From positions 1 to 64,000 of the forward strand of contig JAHEZQ010000013.1 in assembly GCA_023250955.1 (NCBI GenBank): 64,000 nucleotides of DNA, given 5' to 3'. The notes beneath the pieces were generated by a model. It ran no database searches, was not told the origin of the DNA, and was given only the letters and a program-made list of their open reading frames with translations. This document shows, piece after piece, positions 18,719 to 28,861 of the stretch. The stretch is from Melioribacter sp. (GTDB lineage Bacteria; Bacteroidota; Ignavibacteria; Ignavibacteriales; Melioribacteraceae). Position numbers and translations under genes: made by a program. Each line of letters begins with the position of its first letter. Positions within the stretch are counted from its first letter, which is position 1.

Positions 18719-21142
18719 TCACAATCTTTTCAGAATTACTAAAGTCATATCATCATGCTGAGGATAATTATCCACAAACTTTTTTACTTCCTTAAGAATA
18801 AGATTTAATAAATCTTTTGTAGAAATATTTCTATTGTTCTCTATTAGTTTTATTAATCTTTCTTCTCCGTACAATTCGTGTCTTTCATTCATCGCTTCGG
18901 TAAAGCCGTCTGTGTAAAGAACGAAGATATCTCCGTTGTTCAATGTAATTTCTTCTTCTAAAAGTGTTGAGCTAAACACACTTCCTTCTTCAAGACCAAG
19001 AGCCATACCTTTGCTGAAAAGTAATTTTGTTTTACCGCCATGTTCACTACAAAGAATTCCTGGATTATGTCCTGCACGAGAATAAATAATGTGATTATTG
19101 TTTGTATCAAGAATCGCATAGAACATACTTACAAAAGAATTTTTCTCAATTGTTTTGTAAAGAAGACGGTTAACTTTTCCTAAAACATTTTTTGGAGAAA
19201 CATCTTCTTCCGCATGAGCTTGAAGAATTCCCTTTGTTAAGGTCATATAAATTGCAGCGCCAACACCTTTACCGGAAACATCGCCGATTGCAATTCCTAA
19301 TTTATTTCCGCTAAGTTTTACAAAATCAAAATAGTCTCCGCCTGCTTCAATCGCCGGAATGCTGATTGCAGATATTTCATAACCGGGGATTTTTGGTTCT
19401 TCTTTAGGAAGTAAACTCAACTGAACTTTTGCCGCTATCTCTAATTCTTTTTTTAGCCTTTCCCTTTCAGAAATTCTTTGTATGTGAGAAGGCATGCCGT
19501 AATTCTCAAGAACAAATTCTTGGTTTCTAAATCTGCTAACCAGATAAATAATTGGAGGAATAAAAAATACAATACACACTAATATAAAGTTGAAAGCAAA
19601 AAATGAATTATTGTTTGCATAGAGTACAAATGAATAAGAGATTAGTGACGTATAGAATAGAGTGCTCGCAATTGTAAGCAGATCGAAACGGAAATATAGA
19701 TAAGCCAAAAAACATCCGAATAGAAAATACGAGATCAGATCAACTACAAAATTATTAAGTGAGGGAGGAGTATAAGCTATAGCAATTCCTAAAACAGTTA
19801 CTAATCCGGAAAGTAAAATAGAGATCCATTTCTTTTTCCAACGTTGATAAGAGATATTTACTATAAAGAAAGTAATTGCAATACTTGCCAGAGATGCCTT
19901 TGTGAATGAACCGACAACTACACCAATTGCGGGTAACCACCCATTATATATTTCTCTTAAACTACCTGGTACAATGTAGAGAATACCTTCCGGTTGGTTA
20001 AGTATTATTCCGCCTAAAAGAAAACTTAACGCTATCGCCATTCCGATTATCATTCCTTTCATTAATCCGGTTCCGGAATGAATTGAAAATATATGTCCCT
20101 TTATTAGTGAATCAACTCCTTTAAGTTTTTCAGGCCAGAGTGATCTTGCATAAGACTCACCAACTGTCCAGCTTGCAAAAACAAGTAACGCAATAAAAAA
20201 TTGAAGAATTAAACCGTTAATTAATAGAACAATAATTTTTATAAAAAGGAATGACAAATTACCGACTGAAGCCCCTTGTCCTAAACCGGGCCATATATTT
20301 ATTATTTCAACTAATGATAACAGAAAGTATAAAATAAAAATAGAACGCCCGACATTCACCCAAATTTCACCTTGATGATATTTTTTTAGAAAAAGGAAAT
20401 ATGCGATCATCATTAAGAAAACTACGAAGACAACAGAGATTGTTCCGAAGATTGCATCTGCGACTTTGAAAAATTCTCTTTCTGACTGTGGTACTTCTAA
20501 ATAATAATCGTAATTCCCAACCTGATCGCCCTGAACTTTTGCTGTTATTATTGTTTTAGCATTAAGATCGGGTTCATCTTTTTCCCATCGGAAAGAATAA
20601 TCGGTTCTATTCCTATATTGTTCTTCTTTAGATTCTGCTAATTTAAAATGATTGAACTCATCTCCATATTTTTTGATAAGAAATGAATTAATGAGATAGG
20701 TTGCTTCAATCTTAGTTAAGGACTTTATTTCTATGGTATCGGGAATTTCCCTTTTTAATCCGAATATTGAACCATCTTGTGCGACGTCTATATAATAAGT
20801 AGTCTGTTGAATTTGTTTTGACAAGTTTTGATGAAACATTACAGTCCAACTAAGATTAGTCGGATGTGTTTTCATGTACTCCTTAAAACCTTTGCCGCCT
20901 AATTTTTTTATCAGATAACGTATTTCAATCGGGGAGTTATCTAAGAAAGCTTCAGTAGAAAATCCATTAATGTTTGTGTTTTGTTCAGAAAGAAACTTAG
21001 TAGCAATATCAATTGCTTCGGGGCGGGTAAGTTTCATACTCAAACTGTTGTAAACTCCGAAAGGATATAAAGCTATAATTAGTGCTAGAAGTGCAATACC
21101 GGAGATTAACCAAAATTTGTGGTCTCTGAATGATGCTTTCAT
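18719..21142 (-). CDS. Membrane-anchored SpoIIE/RsbU-type PP2C serine phosphatase
   Basis: 807-residue integral membrane phosphatase. A first transmembrane helix (about 12-33) is followed by an extracytoplasmic sensor-like domain of about 200 residues. A block of roughly eight transmembrane helices (about 235-535), a short coiled linker (RISERERLKKELEIAAKVQ) and the cytoplasmic SpoIIE domain (about 570-807) complete it. The metal-binding aspartates are in GGDYFDF (near 600), DVSGKG (near 620) and TDGFTEA (near 745). Such phosphatases dephosphorylate STAS anti-sigma antagonists in partner-switching. A STAS protein is encoded at 62969, but no RsbW-type kinase is in the window, so pairing is speculation. 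Single-gene unit. Confidence 0.85.
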   Translation of the reverse strand: MKASFRDHKFWLISGIALLALIIALYPFGVYNSLSMKLTRPEAIDIATKFLSEQNTNINGFSTEAFLDNSPIEIRYLIKKLGGKGFKEYMKTHPTNLSWTVMFHQNLSKQIQQTTYYIDVAQDGSIFGLKREIPDTIEIKSLTKIEATYLINSFLIKKYGDEFNHFKLAESKEEQYRNRTDYSFRWEKDEPDLNAKTIITAKVQGDQVGNYDYYLEVPQSEREFFKVADAIFGTISVVFVVFLMMIAYFLFLKKYHQGEIWVNVGRSIFILYFLLSLVEIINIWPGLGQGASVGNLSFLFIKIIVLLINGLILQFFIALLVFASWTVGESYARSLWPEKLKGVDSLIKGHIFSIHSGTGLMKGMIIGMAIALSFLLGGIILNQPEGILYIVPGSLREIYNGWLPAIGVVVGSFTKASLASIAITFFIVNISYQRWKKKWISILLSGLVTVLGIAIAYTPPSLNNFVVDLISYFLFGCFLAYLYFRFDLLTIASTLFYTSLISYSFVLYANNNSFFAFNFILVCIVFFIPPIIYLVSRFRNQEFVLENYGMPSHIQRISERERLKKELEIAAKVQLSLLPKEEPKIPGYEISAISIPAIEAGGDYFDFVKLSGNKLGIAIGDVSGKGVGAAIYMTLTKGILQAHAEEDVSPKNVLGKVNRLLYKTIEKNSFVSMFYAILDTNNNHIIYSRAGHNPGILCSEHGGKTKLLFSKGMALGLEEGSVFSSTLLEEEITLNNGDIFVLYTDGFTEAMNERHELYGEERLIKLIENNRNISTKDLLNLILKEVKKFVDNYPQHDDMTLVILKRL

Positions 21143-21276
21143 TTTATATCCATATTCTTGTTTGTTAAGACGGCTTAAAAATAGAAATGTTTGTAGAGAG
21201 TATCAATTAACACTTTTTCTAAGAGAGAATGAAAAATGTTATATTGCACACTCATAAGAGAAAATTTTCTTTACAA

Positions 21277-23505
21277 ATGACGGAACCCGAAGTAAACATT
21301 AATTTAGCCCGTGAGCATGGATTAACCGATGAAGAATACGGCTGGGTCTGTGAAAGATTAGGCAGAATTCCAACTTTTACTGAGCTTGGTATTTTTAGTG
21401 TTATGTGGAGCGAGCATTGTAGTTACAAAAATTCAATTGCCCTTCTTAAAACTTTACCTCGCAGTGGTGAAAAATTACTTGTTAATGCCGGAGAAGAAAA
21501 TGCGGGATTAGTTGATATCGGGGAAGGATTTGCAATAGCTTTTAAAATAGAGAGCCATAATCATCCGTCTGCTGTAGAACCATATCAAGGTGCAGCTACC
21601 GGTGTTGGCGGAATTCTAAGAGATATTTTCACGATGGGCGCACGTCCGATAGCATGTTTAAATTCATTACGATTTGGTCCTCTAACTGATCCTAGAACGA
21701 GATATCTTTTTGAAGGAGTTGTAAAAGGAATTGGTGATTACGGAAATTGTTTTGGTGTTCCTACAGTAGCCGGAGAAGTTTATTTCGATGAATCTTATAA
21801 AGGTAATCCGCTTATAAATGCAATGGCAATTGGAGTAGTTGATACGAAGCATGTAATATCTGCAACTGCAAAAGGAAATGGTAATCCTGTAATGATAGTT
21901 GGTTCTTCAACTGGAAGAGACGGAATTCACGGTGCAACATTTGCATCGGAAGAAATTTCAGAAAAATCGGAAGCGAAACGCCCATCAGTTCAAGTTGGTG
22001 ATCCATTTACAGAAAAACTTTTGCTTGAAGCTACACTTGAGATTATCAAAGAAGATTTAGTTGTTGGAATACAGGATATGGGAGCGGCAGGAATTTCGTG
22101 TTCAACTTCTGAAATGAGTGCTAAGGGCGAATCAGGAATGATTATAGATCTGAACAAAGTTCCTCTTCGTGAAGATTCTATGACTGCTTATGAGATTATG
22201 CTTTCTGAAAGCCAGGAAAGAATGCTTGTTGTTGCAAAGAAAGGATGTGAAGATAGAGTTAGAGAAATTTTTTCTAAGTGGGATTTGCATTGCGAAACAA
22301 TCGGTCAGGTTACAGACAAAGAAAAAGTAATTATTAATTATCACGGCGAGAAGAAAGCGGAAATTTCACCAATCGAACTTGTGCTTGGCGGTAATGCACC
22401 GGTTTATATTAGAGAAACCGCAGAACCAAAATATCTTGAAGAGACAAGAAAATTTAATTGCAGAGTATTACCTGAGCCGGAAAGTTTAGGAGAAGTATTC
22501 GAAAAAATATTTTCATCACCAAATATTGCATCGAAACGCTGGGTATTTCAGCAGTATGATTCAATGGTTAGAACAAATACAATTGTTGGTCCGGGCTCCG
22601 ATTCAGCAGTGATCTATATAAAAGAAATAAATAAAGCCATAGCTGCAAAAACTGATTGCAACGGAAGATATGTTTATCTAAATCCGAAAGAGGGAACAAA
22701 GATTGCTGTTGCAGAATCTGCACGTAATGTTGTTTGCAGCGGTGCAACTCCTCTTGCAATTACAAACTGTTTGAACTTTGGCAATCCATACAAACCTGAG
22801 ATGTACTGGACTTTTAAAAAAGCTATTGAAGGAATGGGAGAGGCTTGCAGATTTTTCAACACACCTGTAACCGGGGGTAATGTTAGTTTCTATAATGAAA
22901 GCCCAGATACGTCTGTCTACCCAACTCCGGTTATTGGTATGGTGGGACTGATTGAAAAATTAGAAAATATTACAACAGCAGAATTCAAAAAAGAAAATGA
23001 TTTGATCTATCTGCTTGGCGAAGATTACGAAGAAATTGGCGGAAGTGAATATTTAAAATTGATTCACAATTTGGTTACTGGTGAAATACCGCGGATTGAT
23101 CTTCAAACAGAAAAAGATCTTCATAAATTAATTCTTCATCTAATTGATAACGGATTAATTAATTCTGCACACGATATTTCTGACGGCGGAATAATTACTG
23201 CTATTGCTGAAAGCTGTATAATCAATCCGGAAAAAGTATTAGGTGCAAAAGTAAAGCTTCCCATAAAGACACGTGAAGATTTTTCATTTTTCTCCGAATC
23301 GCAATCAAGAGTTATTGTTTCAATTGATCCGCAATCGAAAGAGAAATTTGAAGAAGTAGTTTCGAAAAGTTTTACCCCATTTTTATTACTAGGAAAAGTT
23401 GAAGGAACAAGTCTGAATGTTAATGACCAGTATGGTTTTCCAATTAACCAGTTAATTGATCTTTATTATTCTGCAATTCAAAAGAGAATGGATATTGCGC
23501 ATTAA
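21277..23505 (+). CDS. purL: Phosphoribosylformylglycinamidine synthase subunit PurL
   Basis: ATP-dependent amidation of FGAR to FGAM in purine synthesis; small-type PurL, which works with PurQ and PurS (neither encoded here). From ATG 21277 the protein is 742 residues, the usual size of this type. It opens with [16 protein letters not shown], the family's normal beginning, which is why I prefer it to the in-frame ATG at 21229. Landmarks are [14 protein letters not shown], the [22 protein letters not shown] nucleotide loop (cited in part), [14 protein letters not shown] and, in the second half, GNVSFYNE and AHDISDGG. The YihY-like gene overlaps its end. Confidence 0.95.
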   Translation: MTEPEVNINLAREHGLTDEEYGWVCERLGRIPTFTELGIFSVMWSEHCSYKNSIALLKTLPRSGEKLLVNAGEENAGLVDIGEGFAIAFKIESHNHPSAVEPYQGAATGVGGILRDIFTMGARPIACLNSLRFGPLTDPRTRYLFEGVVKGIGDYGNCFGVPTVAGEVYFDESYKGNPLINAMAIGVVDTKHVISATAKGNGNPVMIVGSSTGRDGIHGATFASEEISEKSEAKRPSVQVGDPFTEKLLLEATLEIIKEDLVVGIQDMGAAGISCSTSEMSAKGESGMIIDLNKVPLREDSMTAYEIMLSESQERMLVVAKKGCEDRVREIFSKWDLHCETIGQVTDKEKVIINYHGEKKAEISPIELVLGGNAPVYIRETAEPKYLEETRKFNCRVLPEPESLGEVFEKIFSSPNIASKRWVFQQYDSMVRTNTIVGPGSDSAVIYIKEINKAIAAKTDCNGRYVYLNPKEGTKIAVAESARNVVCSGATPLAITNCLNFGNPYKPEMYWTFKKAIEGMGEACRFFNTPVTGGNVSFYNESPDTSVYPTPVIGMVGLIEKLENITTAEFKKENDLIYLLGEDYEEIGGSEYLKLIHNLVTGEIPRIDLQTEKDLHKLILHLIDNGLINSAHDISDGGIITAIAESCIINPEKVLGAKVKLPIKTREDFSFFSESQSRVIVSIDPQSKEKFEEVVSKSFTPFLLLGKVEGTSLNVNDQYGFPINQLIDLYYSAIQKRMDIAH

Positions 23506-24427
23506 GATTTTAAAATCAATCAGTTCTGTAATTTCTTCATTAACCTACAGAAAGATAATTTCTTTTCTCAAACATTATGTTCTCGGACTATTCAAAAAAA
23601 TGGATGAGAACAATACATTCTTTGCGGGTGCAGGGATTTCTTTTTCTCTTTTACTAGGCATGATTCCGTTCTTACTGCTTTTATTTTCAGTTTTAGGAAA
23701 TATTTTTGATCAATCGGTTATTGAATCTCAAGTAAATAATTTTATAGATCAGACAATTCCATATGCAGCCTATGCTAATTATGTAAAACGAATGATAAGT
23801 TCCCGATTACCTGAAGTAATTGAATACAAAACATTAGCCGGGTATGTGGGTGTTATCGGATTGTTGTTTACTTCAACCTGGATATTCAGCAGCATAAGAA
23901 CAATTTTGAATCATATTTATCATGTTAAAATTCAGAAAGGTTATTTGTACGGATTAATACGTGATATTCTTATGGTAATTCTACTAGTCTTCATCATTAC
24001 AATTTTCACCTTTATTGTTCCCGCACTGAATATCATTTACGAGCTAACTAAAAATTATGATTTTGTTCAATCTTATACTCAAAGCTCATTATGGAATATT
24101 CTAGTCTATACAGTATCGTTGGTATTAATGTTCGGATTATTCTTTGCACTCTATTATTTAATTCCTTATGAGCAATTAGGTAAAAAAGTTGCAGCTGTAA
24201 GTGCATTATGGACAACATTGCTTTGGGAAATAGCCCGTAGCGTTTTTGGTTATTATGTTAATAATATATTAAGTACAAATCCGTTGTATGGAGCTTTTGT
24301 TCTAATCATTGCAATTTTATTATGGCTCTTTTATTCTGCATGTTTATTTATTGTTGGAGCCGAGATTGGACAATTATATAGAGAGAGACAAATAAATAAA
24401 ATTATTCGTGCCGGCGGGGATTCTTGA
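23495..24427 (+). CDS. YihY/BrkB (UPF0761) family inner-membrane protein
   Basis: About 310 residues with six predicted transmembrane helices, the standard topology of the YihY family (once mis-annotated as ribonuclease BN). Landmarks are [24 protein letters not shown], the [18 protein letters not shown] loop and a C-terminal [16 protein letters not shown]...GAEIGQLY segment (quoted in pieces). Its role is unsettled. No ATG precedes the first helix in frame; TTG 23495 overlaps the purL stop by 11 bases and gives the usual N-terminal length, so translation is probably coupled to purL. The frame itself extends back to 23456. Confidence 0.8.
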   Translation: MRIKILKSISSVISSLTYRKIISFLKHYVLGLFKKMDENNTFFAGAGISFSLLLGMIPFLLLLFSVLGNIFDQSVIESQVNNFIDQTIPYAAYANYVKRMISSRLPEVIEYKTLAGYVGVIGLLFTSTWIFSSIRTILNHIYHVKIQKGYLYGLIRDILMVILLVFIITIFTFIVPALNIIYELTKNYDFVQSYTQSSLWNILVYTVSLVLMFGLFFALYYLIPYEQLGKKVAAVSALWTTLLWEIARSVFGYYVNNILSTNPLYGAFVLIIAILLWLFYSACLFIVGAEIGQLYRERQINKIIRAGGDS

Positions 24428-24511
24428 ATATAATTCCTACATAAAAAAAACGATTTGAACTTTTTTAGCGTTCAGTTGTAAGATAAAAATATTTTTAAAC
24501 GGAGATTCTTC

Positions 24512-25465
24512 ATGTCAATAAAAATTAATAAACTAAACAGTTTTTTATTACATAGTTCTTTTTTTATTCTTCTATGGTTTGCGTTTAGTATTTCTGAAAG
24601 TAGTTTTGCGCAAGACGTACCTCCTAACACAAAGAAAAAAGGAGATTTCGTATCGCAGGATGCGGTGGAACTAAATAAAATAAAACAACTTAAAGTAAAG
24701 ACACGAATAAAATATGCTGCCAACTATGATTTAAGCGGAAAAATGGTTCCTAAGAAAATTGCAATGAAAGAAGTTTTTAATAAAAAAGGTTTATTGACTC
24801 TGAGAGAAGAATATAATGGAATGGGAAATGTCGTGGCCAAATATTTATTTACTTATGATTCCAAAAATAACCCCATCAAAGCAGAATCAATCGAATCTGA
24901 TGGAAGAACAGCGCTACAAGTATCAAAATATGATTCTCGCGGAAATGAGATTGAAAGAAGTATAAATGAAAAAAGGAGAAATAAAACTGGATCGAAAATG
25001 CTTTTTAAGTATGATAAAGATGACAATTTAATAGAAACAAAAGATTTTAATAATAATAAACTTTCAGATATACTTACTACCACTTATAGCGTCGGTAAAA
25101 GAATCGGTTCAATTGTAAAAGACGAGAAAGGAAATACTCTATTAACAATTACACCTGAATATGATTCTAATGGTAAGTTGATAAAAGAAACTCGAAAAAA
25201 TTCTTCAGTCAATGTTATATACACATATAAATATGATTCTAAAGGAAATCTAATTGAAATGGTTGATGATGAGACAAAACGATATTATAACTATGATGAG
25301 AAAGGTAATGTAACTGAACACAAAATGTATTTACTTGACGGTAGACGTCAATTAAGATTAGTGTTTAAATATGGATCTAATGGTTTACAGAATGAAGTAT
25401 TAAGGTTTGATAACAACGAGAAACCGGTGTTAAACACAAGTTTTGTTTATGAGTACTATAAATAA
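24512..25465 (+). CDS. Exported YD-type repeat protein
   Basis: 317-residue protein with a long signal peptide (about 1-34, ending SSFAQ). The mature part has about seven copies of a short beta repeat of the form Y-D-x-x-G-N-x-x-E (YDSKNNPIKAE, YDSRGNEIERS, YDKDDNLIETK, YDSNGKLIKET, YDSKGNLIEMV, YDEKGNVTEHK), spaced by roughly 20-30 residues. The repeat resembles the YD/RHS repeat in miniature, without the large RHS shell, toxin domain or core motif, so I do not call it an RHS toxin. Probably an elongated beta-sheet protein of the periplasm or surface. GGAG lies before the ATG; a terminator follows. Confidence 0.65.
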   Translation: MSIKINKLNSFLLHSSFFILLWFAFSISESSFAQDVPPNTKKKGDFVSQDAVELNKIKQLKVKTRIKYAANYDLSGKMVPKKIAMKEVFNKKGLLTLREEYNGMGNVVAKYLFTYDSKNNPIKAESIESDGRTALQVSKYDSRGNEIERSINEKRRNKTGSKMLFKYDKDDNLIETKDFNNNKLSDILTTTYSVGKRIGSIVKDEKGNTLLTITPEYDSNGKLIKETRKNSSVNVIYTYKYDSKGNLIEMVDDETKRYYNYDEKGNVTEHKMYLLDGRRQLRLVFKYGSNGLQNEVLRFDNNEKPVLNTSFVYEYYK

Positions 25466-25476
25466 TCTTTAGGAAT

Positions 25477-25513
25477 AAAAATCCGACCGAGAAAACCATC
25501 CGGTCGGATTTTT
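25477..25513 (+). terminator. Intrinsic terminator, bidirectional
   Basis: AAAAATCCGACCG (25477-25489) pairs perfectly with CGGTCGGATTTTT (25501-25513) around an 11-base loop, between the convergent YD-repeat and HEAT-like genes. Confidence 0.9.
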
Positions 25514-25526
25514 AATGCATCGGAAA

Positions 25527-25973
25527 TTAATTTTTAAATGCTAAATCATTTTCGTTTGTAGGGTGTTCACTTAAATATTTTTGATAAAGAAAACCATTAT
25601 AAAACCTTTCACACATTCTTCTTGTCTTTTCACAATCAGCAAATTTTGCTAGACGGCTAACTAAATAAACACCTTGAGCATTACCAATCTTTACAAGAGA
25701 CAATGCAGCAATTACTCTTTCTTCTAGTGTTTTTCCTTCACGAAGAAGCTGCATTAATGGAATAACTGCTTTCTGCGATTTCATTTCACCAAGATTAAAT
25801 GCACAGCTAACACGCAACCCTTCATTATCTGAAGCTAAACCAATTAATCTGTTTAACTCAATAGTTTCATATGTGTTTACTTTTGGTGTGGTCTTATTCA
25901 CTTCCGCGAAAGAAAATCCTGTGAATAGCAAGAAAGAAAGTATAAGTGACGATAAAAATACTTTTGCTTTCAT
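25527..25973 (-). CDS. Small exported HEAT-repeat-like protein
   Basis: 148 residues with a Sec signal peptide (about 1-23, cleavage after FSFA). The mature part is helical, with two short HEAT-like units: LRVSCAFNLGEMKSQKAVIPLMQLL and ERVIAALSLVKIGNAQGVYLVSRL (quoted as landmarks). Two cysteines follow (CEKTRRMC). HEAT repeats serve as protein-binding scaffolds; nothing here shows the partner. An AGAGGATGTC site lies directly before the ATG. Convergent with the YD-repeat gene, sharing its terminator. Confidence 0.65.
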   Translation of the reverse strand: MKAKVFLSSLILSFLLFTGFSFAEVNKTTPKVNTYETIELNRLIGLASDNEGLRVSCAFNLGEMKSQKAVIPLMQLLREGKTLEERVIAALSLVKIGNAQGVYLVSRLAKFADCEKTRRMCERFYNGFLYQKYLSEHPTNENDLAFKN

Positions 25974-26100
25974 GACATCCTCTTTTCTATTTATTTGTTA
26001 ATTAATGTGGCGATCTTTTTCTTTCGCCTTCACACATTAAGACGACAATATTTTTAAAAGGTTGCGCAAAAATTTAAAAACCACATATTCATGCGAGGGC

Positions 26101-26132
26101 AAAAAAAATCCTCAACTAAAATGTTGAGGATT
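26101..26132 (-). terminator. Intrinsic terminator for the small beta-barrel gene
   Basis: Reading the minus strand, AATCCTCAAC and GTTGAGGATT (26132-26123 and 26116-26107) form a 10-bp stem followed by a run of eight Ts (complement of the A-run at 26101-26108). It sits 29 bases past the stop of the 26161-26691 gene. Confidence 0.85.
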
Positions 26133-26160
26133 TGAGAATAAATGTACTATACAAGAAATC

Positions 26161-26691
26161 TCATAATTTCCAATCACATCCAATTTCTAGTGAACCATAT
26201 TTTAATGTTCCGAATCCCATGCGGCCTGATACGGCAAAAGTCGGCGATACCCAGTATCTGCCTCCACCTTGAAATCCCAACCACAATCCACCGTGTGACG
26301 GCGATGGATACATTCCGGAATTATTTCCTTTATATTTTACATAACCGGCATCAAAGGCAAGAACAAGACCCGCCCAAAGATCAATTTTTTCATTAGTTAA
26401 TTTAAAATGATAGTTACCTTGGGCACCTAACAGAAAATCTTTATAACCCCATTCACCACCAACAAATGAATCATTAAATGACCAATAACGGAGAATTCCG
26501 CCAAAACCAACATCACCAAAATCTTTTAAATTAATTCCGTATTCATAATTAAAACCGATTTGTGGAACCGACCCAAGGAAAGATAATCCTATAGATGGAC
26601 CAAGATAATGTTTTCCAACTTCAAATTGTGCATTGGTTATTATCGGAAAAATAATTAGAAATAAAAAAGCTAAGAATTTATTTCTGTTCAT
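26161..26691 (-). CDS. Small outer-membrane beta-barrel-like protein
   Basis: 176-residue exported protein: signal peptide 1-21 (ending ITNAQ), then alternating strands rich in Gly and aromatics (GPSIGLSFLG, GGILRYWSFN, GLVLAFDAGYVKY, GLWLGFQGGGRYW), ending GCDWKL. Size and pattern suit an eight-stranded barrel of the OmpA/OmpW kind, but I recognise no specific family. AGGAG lies before the ATG. It forms its own unit, with a terminator after it and an AT-rich spacer leading to the divergent tRNA. Confidence 0.6.
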   Translation of the reverse strand: MNRNKFLAFLFLIIFPIITNAQFEVGKHYLGPSIGLSFLGSVPQIGFNYEYGINLKDFGDVGFGGILRYWSFNDSFVGGEWGYKDFLLGAQGNYHFKLTNEKIDLWAGLVLAFDAGYVKYKGNNSGMYPSPSHGGLWLGFQGGGRYWVSPTFAVSGRMGFGTLKYGSLEIGCDWKL

Positions 26692-26832
26692 ATCAAACTC
26701 CTAAATAATCGTAAAAAGTATAAACTAAAATTTAACAATAATTAGTTTTAAATTTTTCTTGTTCGGTTGTTCAAATGTAATTCTCTTTTTGTGATCGAAT
26801 TGAATGAGCTGAGCCTATCGACAGATTTTTAT

Positions 26833-26866
26833 CGGTTTTAAACTATTTAAGTAATCTTTAAAACCG
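26833..26866. repeat. Inverted repeat upstream of the tRNA promoter
   Basis: CGGTTTTAAA (26833-26842) and TTTAAAACCG (26857-26866) are perfect inverted 10-mers separated by 14 bases, ending 16 bases before the TTTG of the tRNA-fMet promoter. No T-run follows, so it could be an operator-like site or a chance hairpin. Confidence 0.4.
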
Positions 26867-26881
26867 CTAGTATTAGTGCTA

Positions 26882-26913
26882 TTTGACATTCGGACATTCC
26901 TTAGATATATTTG
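26882..26913 (+). promoter_or_regulatory. Promoter of tRNA-fMet
   Basis: TTTG (26882-26885), 20 bases, then TATATTTG (26906-26913): an exact match to the Bacteroidota vegetative form TTTG-N20-TAnnTTTG. The same bases also give a near-perfect classical sigma-70 promoter, TTGACA (26883-26888), 17 bases, TATATT (26906-26911). The mature tRNA starts 42 bases downstream. Confidence 0.8.
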
Positions 26914-26955
26914 TGCCCCGAGTAAAGAAAAAAAATTTTATACATAAAATTACAT

Positions 26956-27028
<73 letters not shown>

Positions 27029-27033
27029 CAAAG

Positions 27034-27062
27034 AAAAGCCTGATTTAAGATCAGGCTTTTTA
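27034..27062 (+). terminator. Terminator of tRNA-fMet
   Basis: AAAAGCCTGAT (27034-27044) pairs with ATCAGGCTTTT (27050-27060) around a 5-base loop and runs into Ts, six bases after the tRNA. Confidence 0.9.
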
Positions 27063-27148
27063 CATTCTACGAACAACTTCCTATCCCATTAAAACTTGAT
27101 ACTTAACCTTTCATTCACAATATTCGTAACAAAATTATTACAGACAAT

Positions 27149-28861
27149 ATGCTCAAGACGCTTCTCATTAAAGATTATGCACTCATTGAAAACATCGAAG
27201 TTGAATTCGGTAAAGGACTGAATATTATTACGGGTGAAACCGGTGCCGGAAAATCTATCTTAATAGATGCTATGGGATTATTACTCGGTGAGCGGGCATC
27301 TACCGAGGTTGTTAGAAAAGGATCTGAAAAATCTGTTGTAGAAGGTCTATTTGATGTAACGGGGAATAAGAAAGTTCAGCAACTTCTCACGGTGAATGAA
27401 ATTGAATTCAATTCTGAGTTGATCATTAGACGCGAAGTATCCTTAAAAGGAACTAACAGATGTTTTTTGAATGATACACCAGTTACGCTTAATCTAATTA
27501 AAGAAACTGGCGATCTCTTGGTTGATCTTCACGGACAGCATGAGCATCAATCTTTATTACGGGCGGAAACACACATCGAAATGTTGGATGAATTTGCAAA
27601 TCTCGAGGTTAAGTTGAATGAATTTAGATCTTCATCACGGCAACTCTCTGCTTTGTCCAAAGAGTTGCGGGATCTAGTCCAAAAAGAAAATTTATTGAAA
27701 GAGAAAAAAGATTTAATTGAATTTCAGATAAAAGAAATTGATGCTGTTTCACCAAAAGAAGGAGAAGAAGAAAAACTTTCTGATGAATTAAAAATTTTAG
27801 AGAATTCTGAAAAACTTCTTTCACTTACAAATGATATATATAATGCCGTATATGAAAATGAACAGTCCATTCAAGAACAAATTGCAGATATAAAAAATAA
27901 AATTCTGGATCTTTCAAAAATTGATAAATCATTTAATGATAATCTTAATGAAGTTGATTCAATTTTGGCTTCTCTTGCTGATATTTCTTCTTTCATGCGG
28001 GGTTATAAGGACAGAATTGATATTGATCCAAACCGTTTAGAAGAAATAAGAGAACGTCTCGGTTCACTTATCCTGCTTAAGAAAAAATATGGTGGTTCAC
28101 TTAAATCAGTCTTTGAACATCGAGAAAAGATTGGTGCTGAGTTTGAACTTGCCGAAAATTTTTCCATAAAGATTTCTCAACTGGAAAAGAAAATAGATGA
28201 TTCAAGAAAATCGTGTGGCTTACTTGCAAAGAAACTTTCACAAGAAAGAAAAGTTGTTTCGAGTAAAATCAAAAAAGAAATTGAAGACGCGTTAAAGTAT
28301 CTAGGAATTTCTGATTCAATTTTTAAAGTGAAATTAGAAAATGACATTGTCCCAAATACGGCAGAGAATTTTATTATTGTTGACGGGAAAAATTATAAAT
28401 TCAACGAACATGGTTTTGATAACATTGAATTTTTTATTTCGACAAATGTCGGGGAAGATCCTAAACCGCTTGTAAAAGTTGCGTCAGGCGGAGAAGTTTC
28501 ACGTATTATGCTCGGATTAAAATCTATACTTGCAAAAACAGATAAACTACCCATTCTTATTTTTGATGAAATTGATACTGGTGTTAGCGGACGTATTGCG
28601 CAGAAGGTTGGACAGGTTCTAAAATCTCTTGCATCTTATCATCAAATTATTGCCATAACTCATTTACCCCAAATTGCCGGACTTTCAGATTTCCATTATG
28701 CTGTAGAAAAGAAAAAAGCAGTTGACCGAGTAGTTAGTTCGATAAGAATTCTAAAGGGTGAAGAGCGCATTAAAGAAGTTGCAAAATTAATGAGCGGTGA
28801 GAAAGTTACCGAGGCAACTCTTAACGGTGCGCGTGAGCTTATGGGATTATCTAAGAACTAA
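27149..28861 (+). CDS. recN: DNA repair protein RecN
   Basis: 570-residue SMC-like ATPase that acts early in double-strand break repair, on the nucleoid. Walker A GETGAGKS is at 29-36. Long coiled coils cover about 160-375, interrupted in the middle as in other RecN proteins. The ABC signature ASGGEVSRIMLGLK lies near 444-457 and Walker B ILIFDEIDTGVSG near 469-481. The ATG at 27149 begins directly with the conserved LKTLLIKDYALIE strand. No LexA-like box is obvious upstream. The next gene's signal peptide starts 106 bases after the stop. Confidence 0.96.
   Translation: MLKTLLIKDYALIENIEVEFGKGLNIITGETGAGKSILIDAMGLLLGERASTEVVRKGSEKSVVEGLFDVTGNKKVQQLLTVNEIEFNSELIIRREVSLKGTNRCFLNDTPVTLNLIKETGDLLVDLHGQHEHQSLLRAETHIEMLDEFANLEVKLNEFRSSSRQLSALSKELRDLVQKENLLKEKKDLIEFQIKEIDAVSPKEGEEEKLSDELKILENSEKLLSLTNDIYNAVYENEQSIQEQIADIKNKILDLSKIDKSFNDNLNEVDSILASLADISSFMRGYKDRIDIDPNRLEEIRERLGSLILLKKKYGGSLKSVFEHREKIGAEFELAENFSIKISQLEKKIDDSRKSCGLLAKKLSQERKVVSSKIKKEIEDALKYLGISDSIFKVKLENDIVPNTAENFIIVDGKNYKFNEHGFDNIEFFISTNVGEDPKPLVKVASGGEVSRIMLGLKSILAKTDKLPILIFDEIDTGVSGRIAQKVGQVLKSLASYHQIIAITHLPQIAGLSDFHYAVEKKKAVDRVVSSIRILKGEERIKEVAKLMSGEKVTEATLNGARELMGLSKN

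Noticed and set aside
24512-25465. RHS toxin or polymorphic toxin
   Set aside because: Only short YD-like repeats; no RHS shell, core motif, toxin tip or immunity gene.
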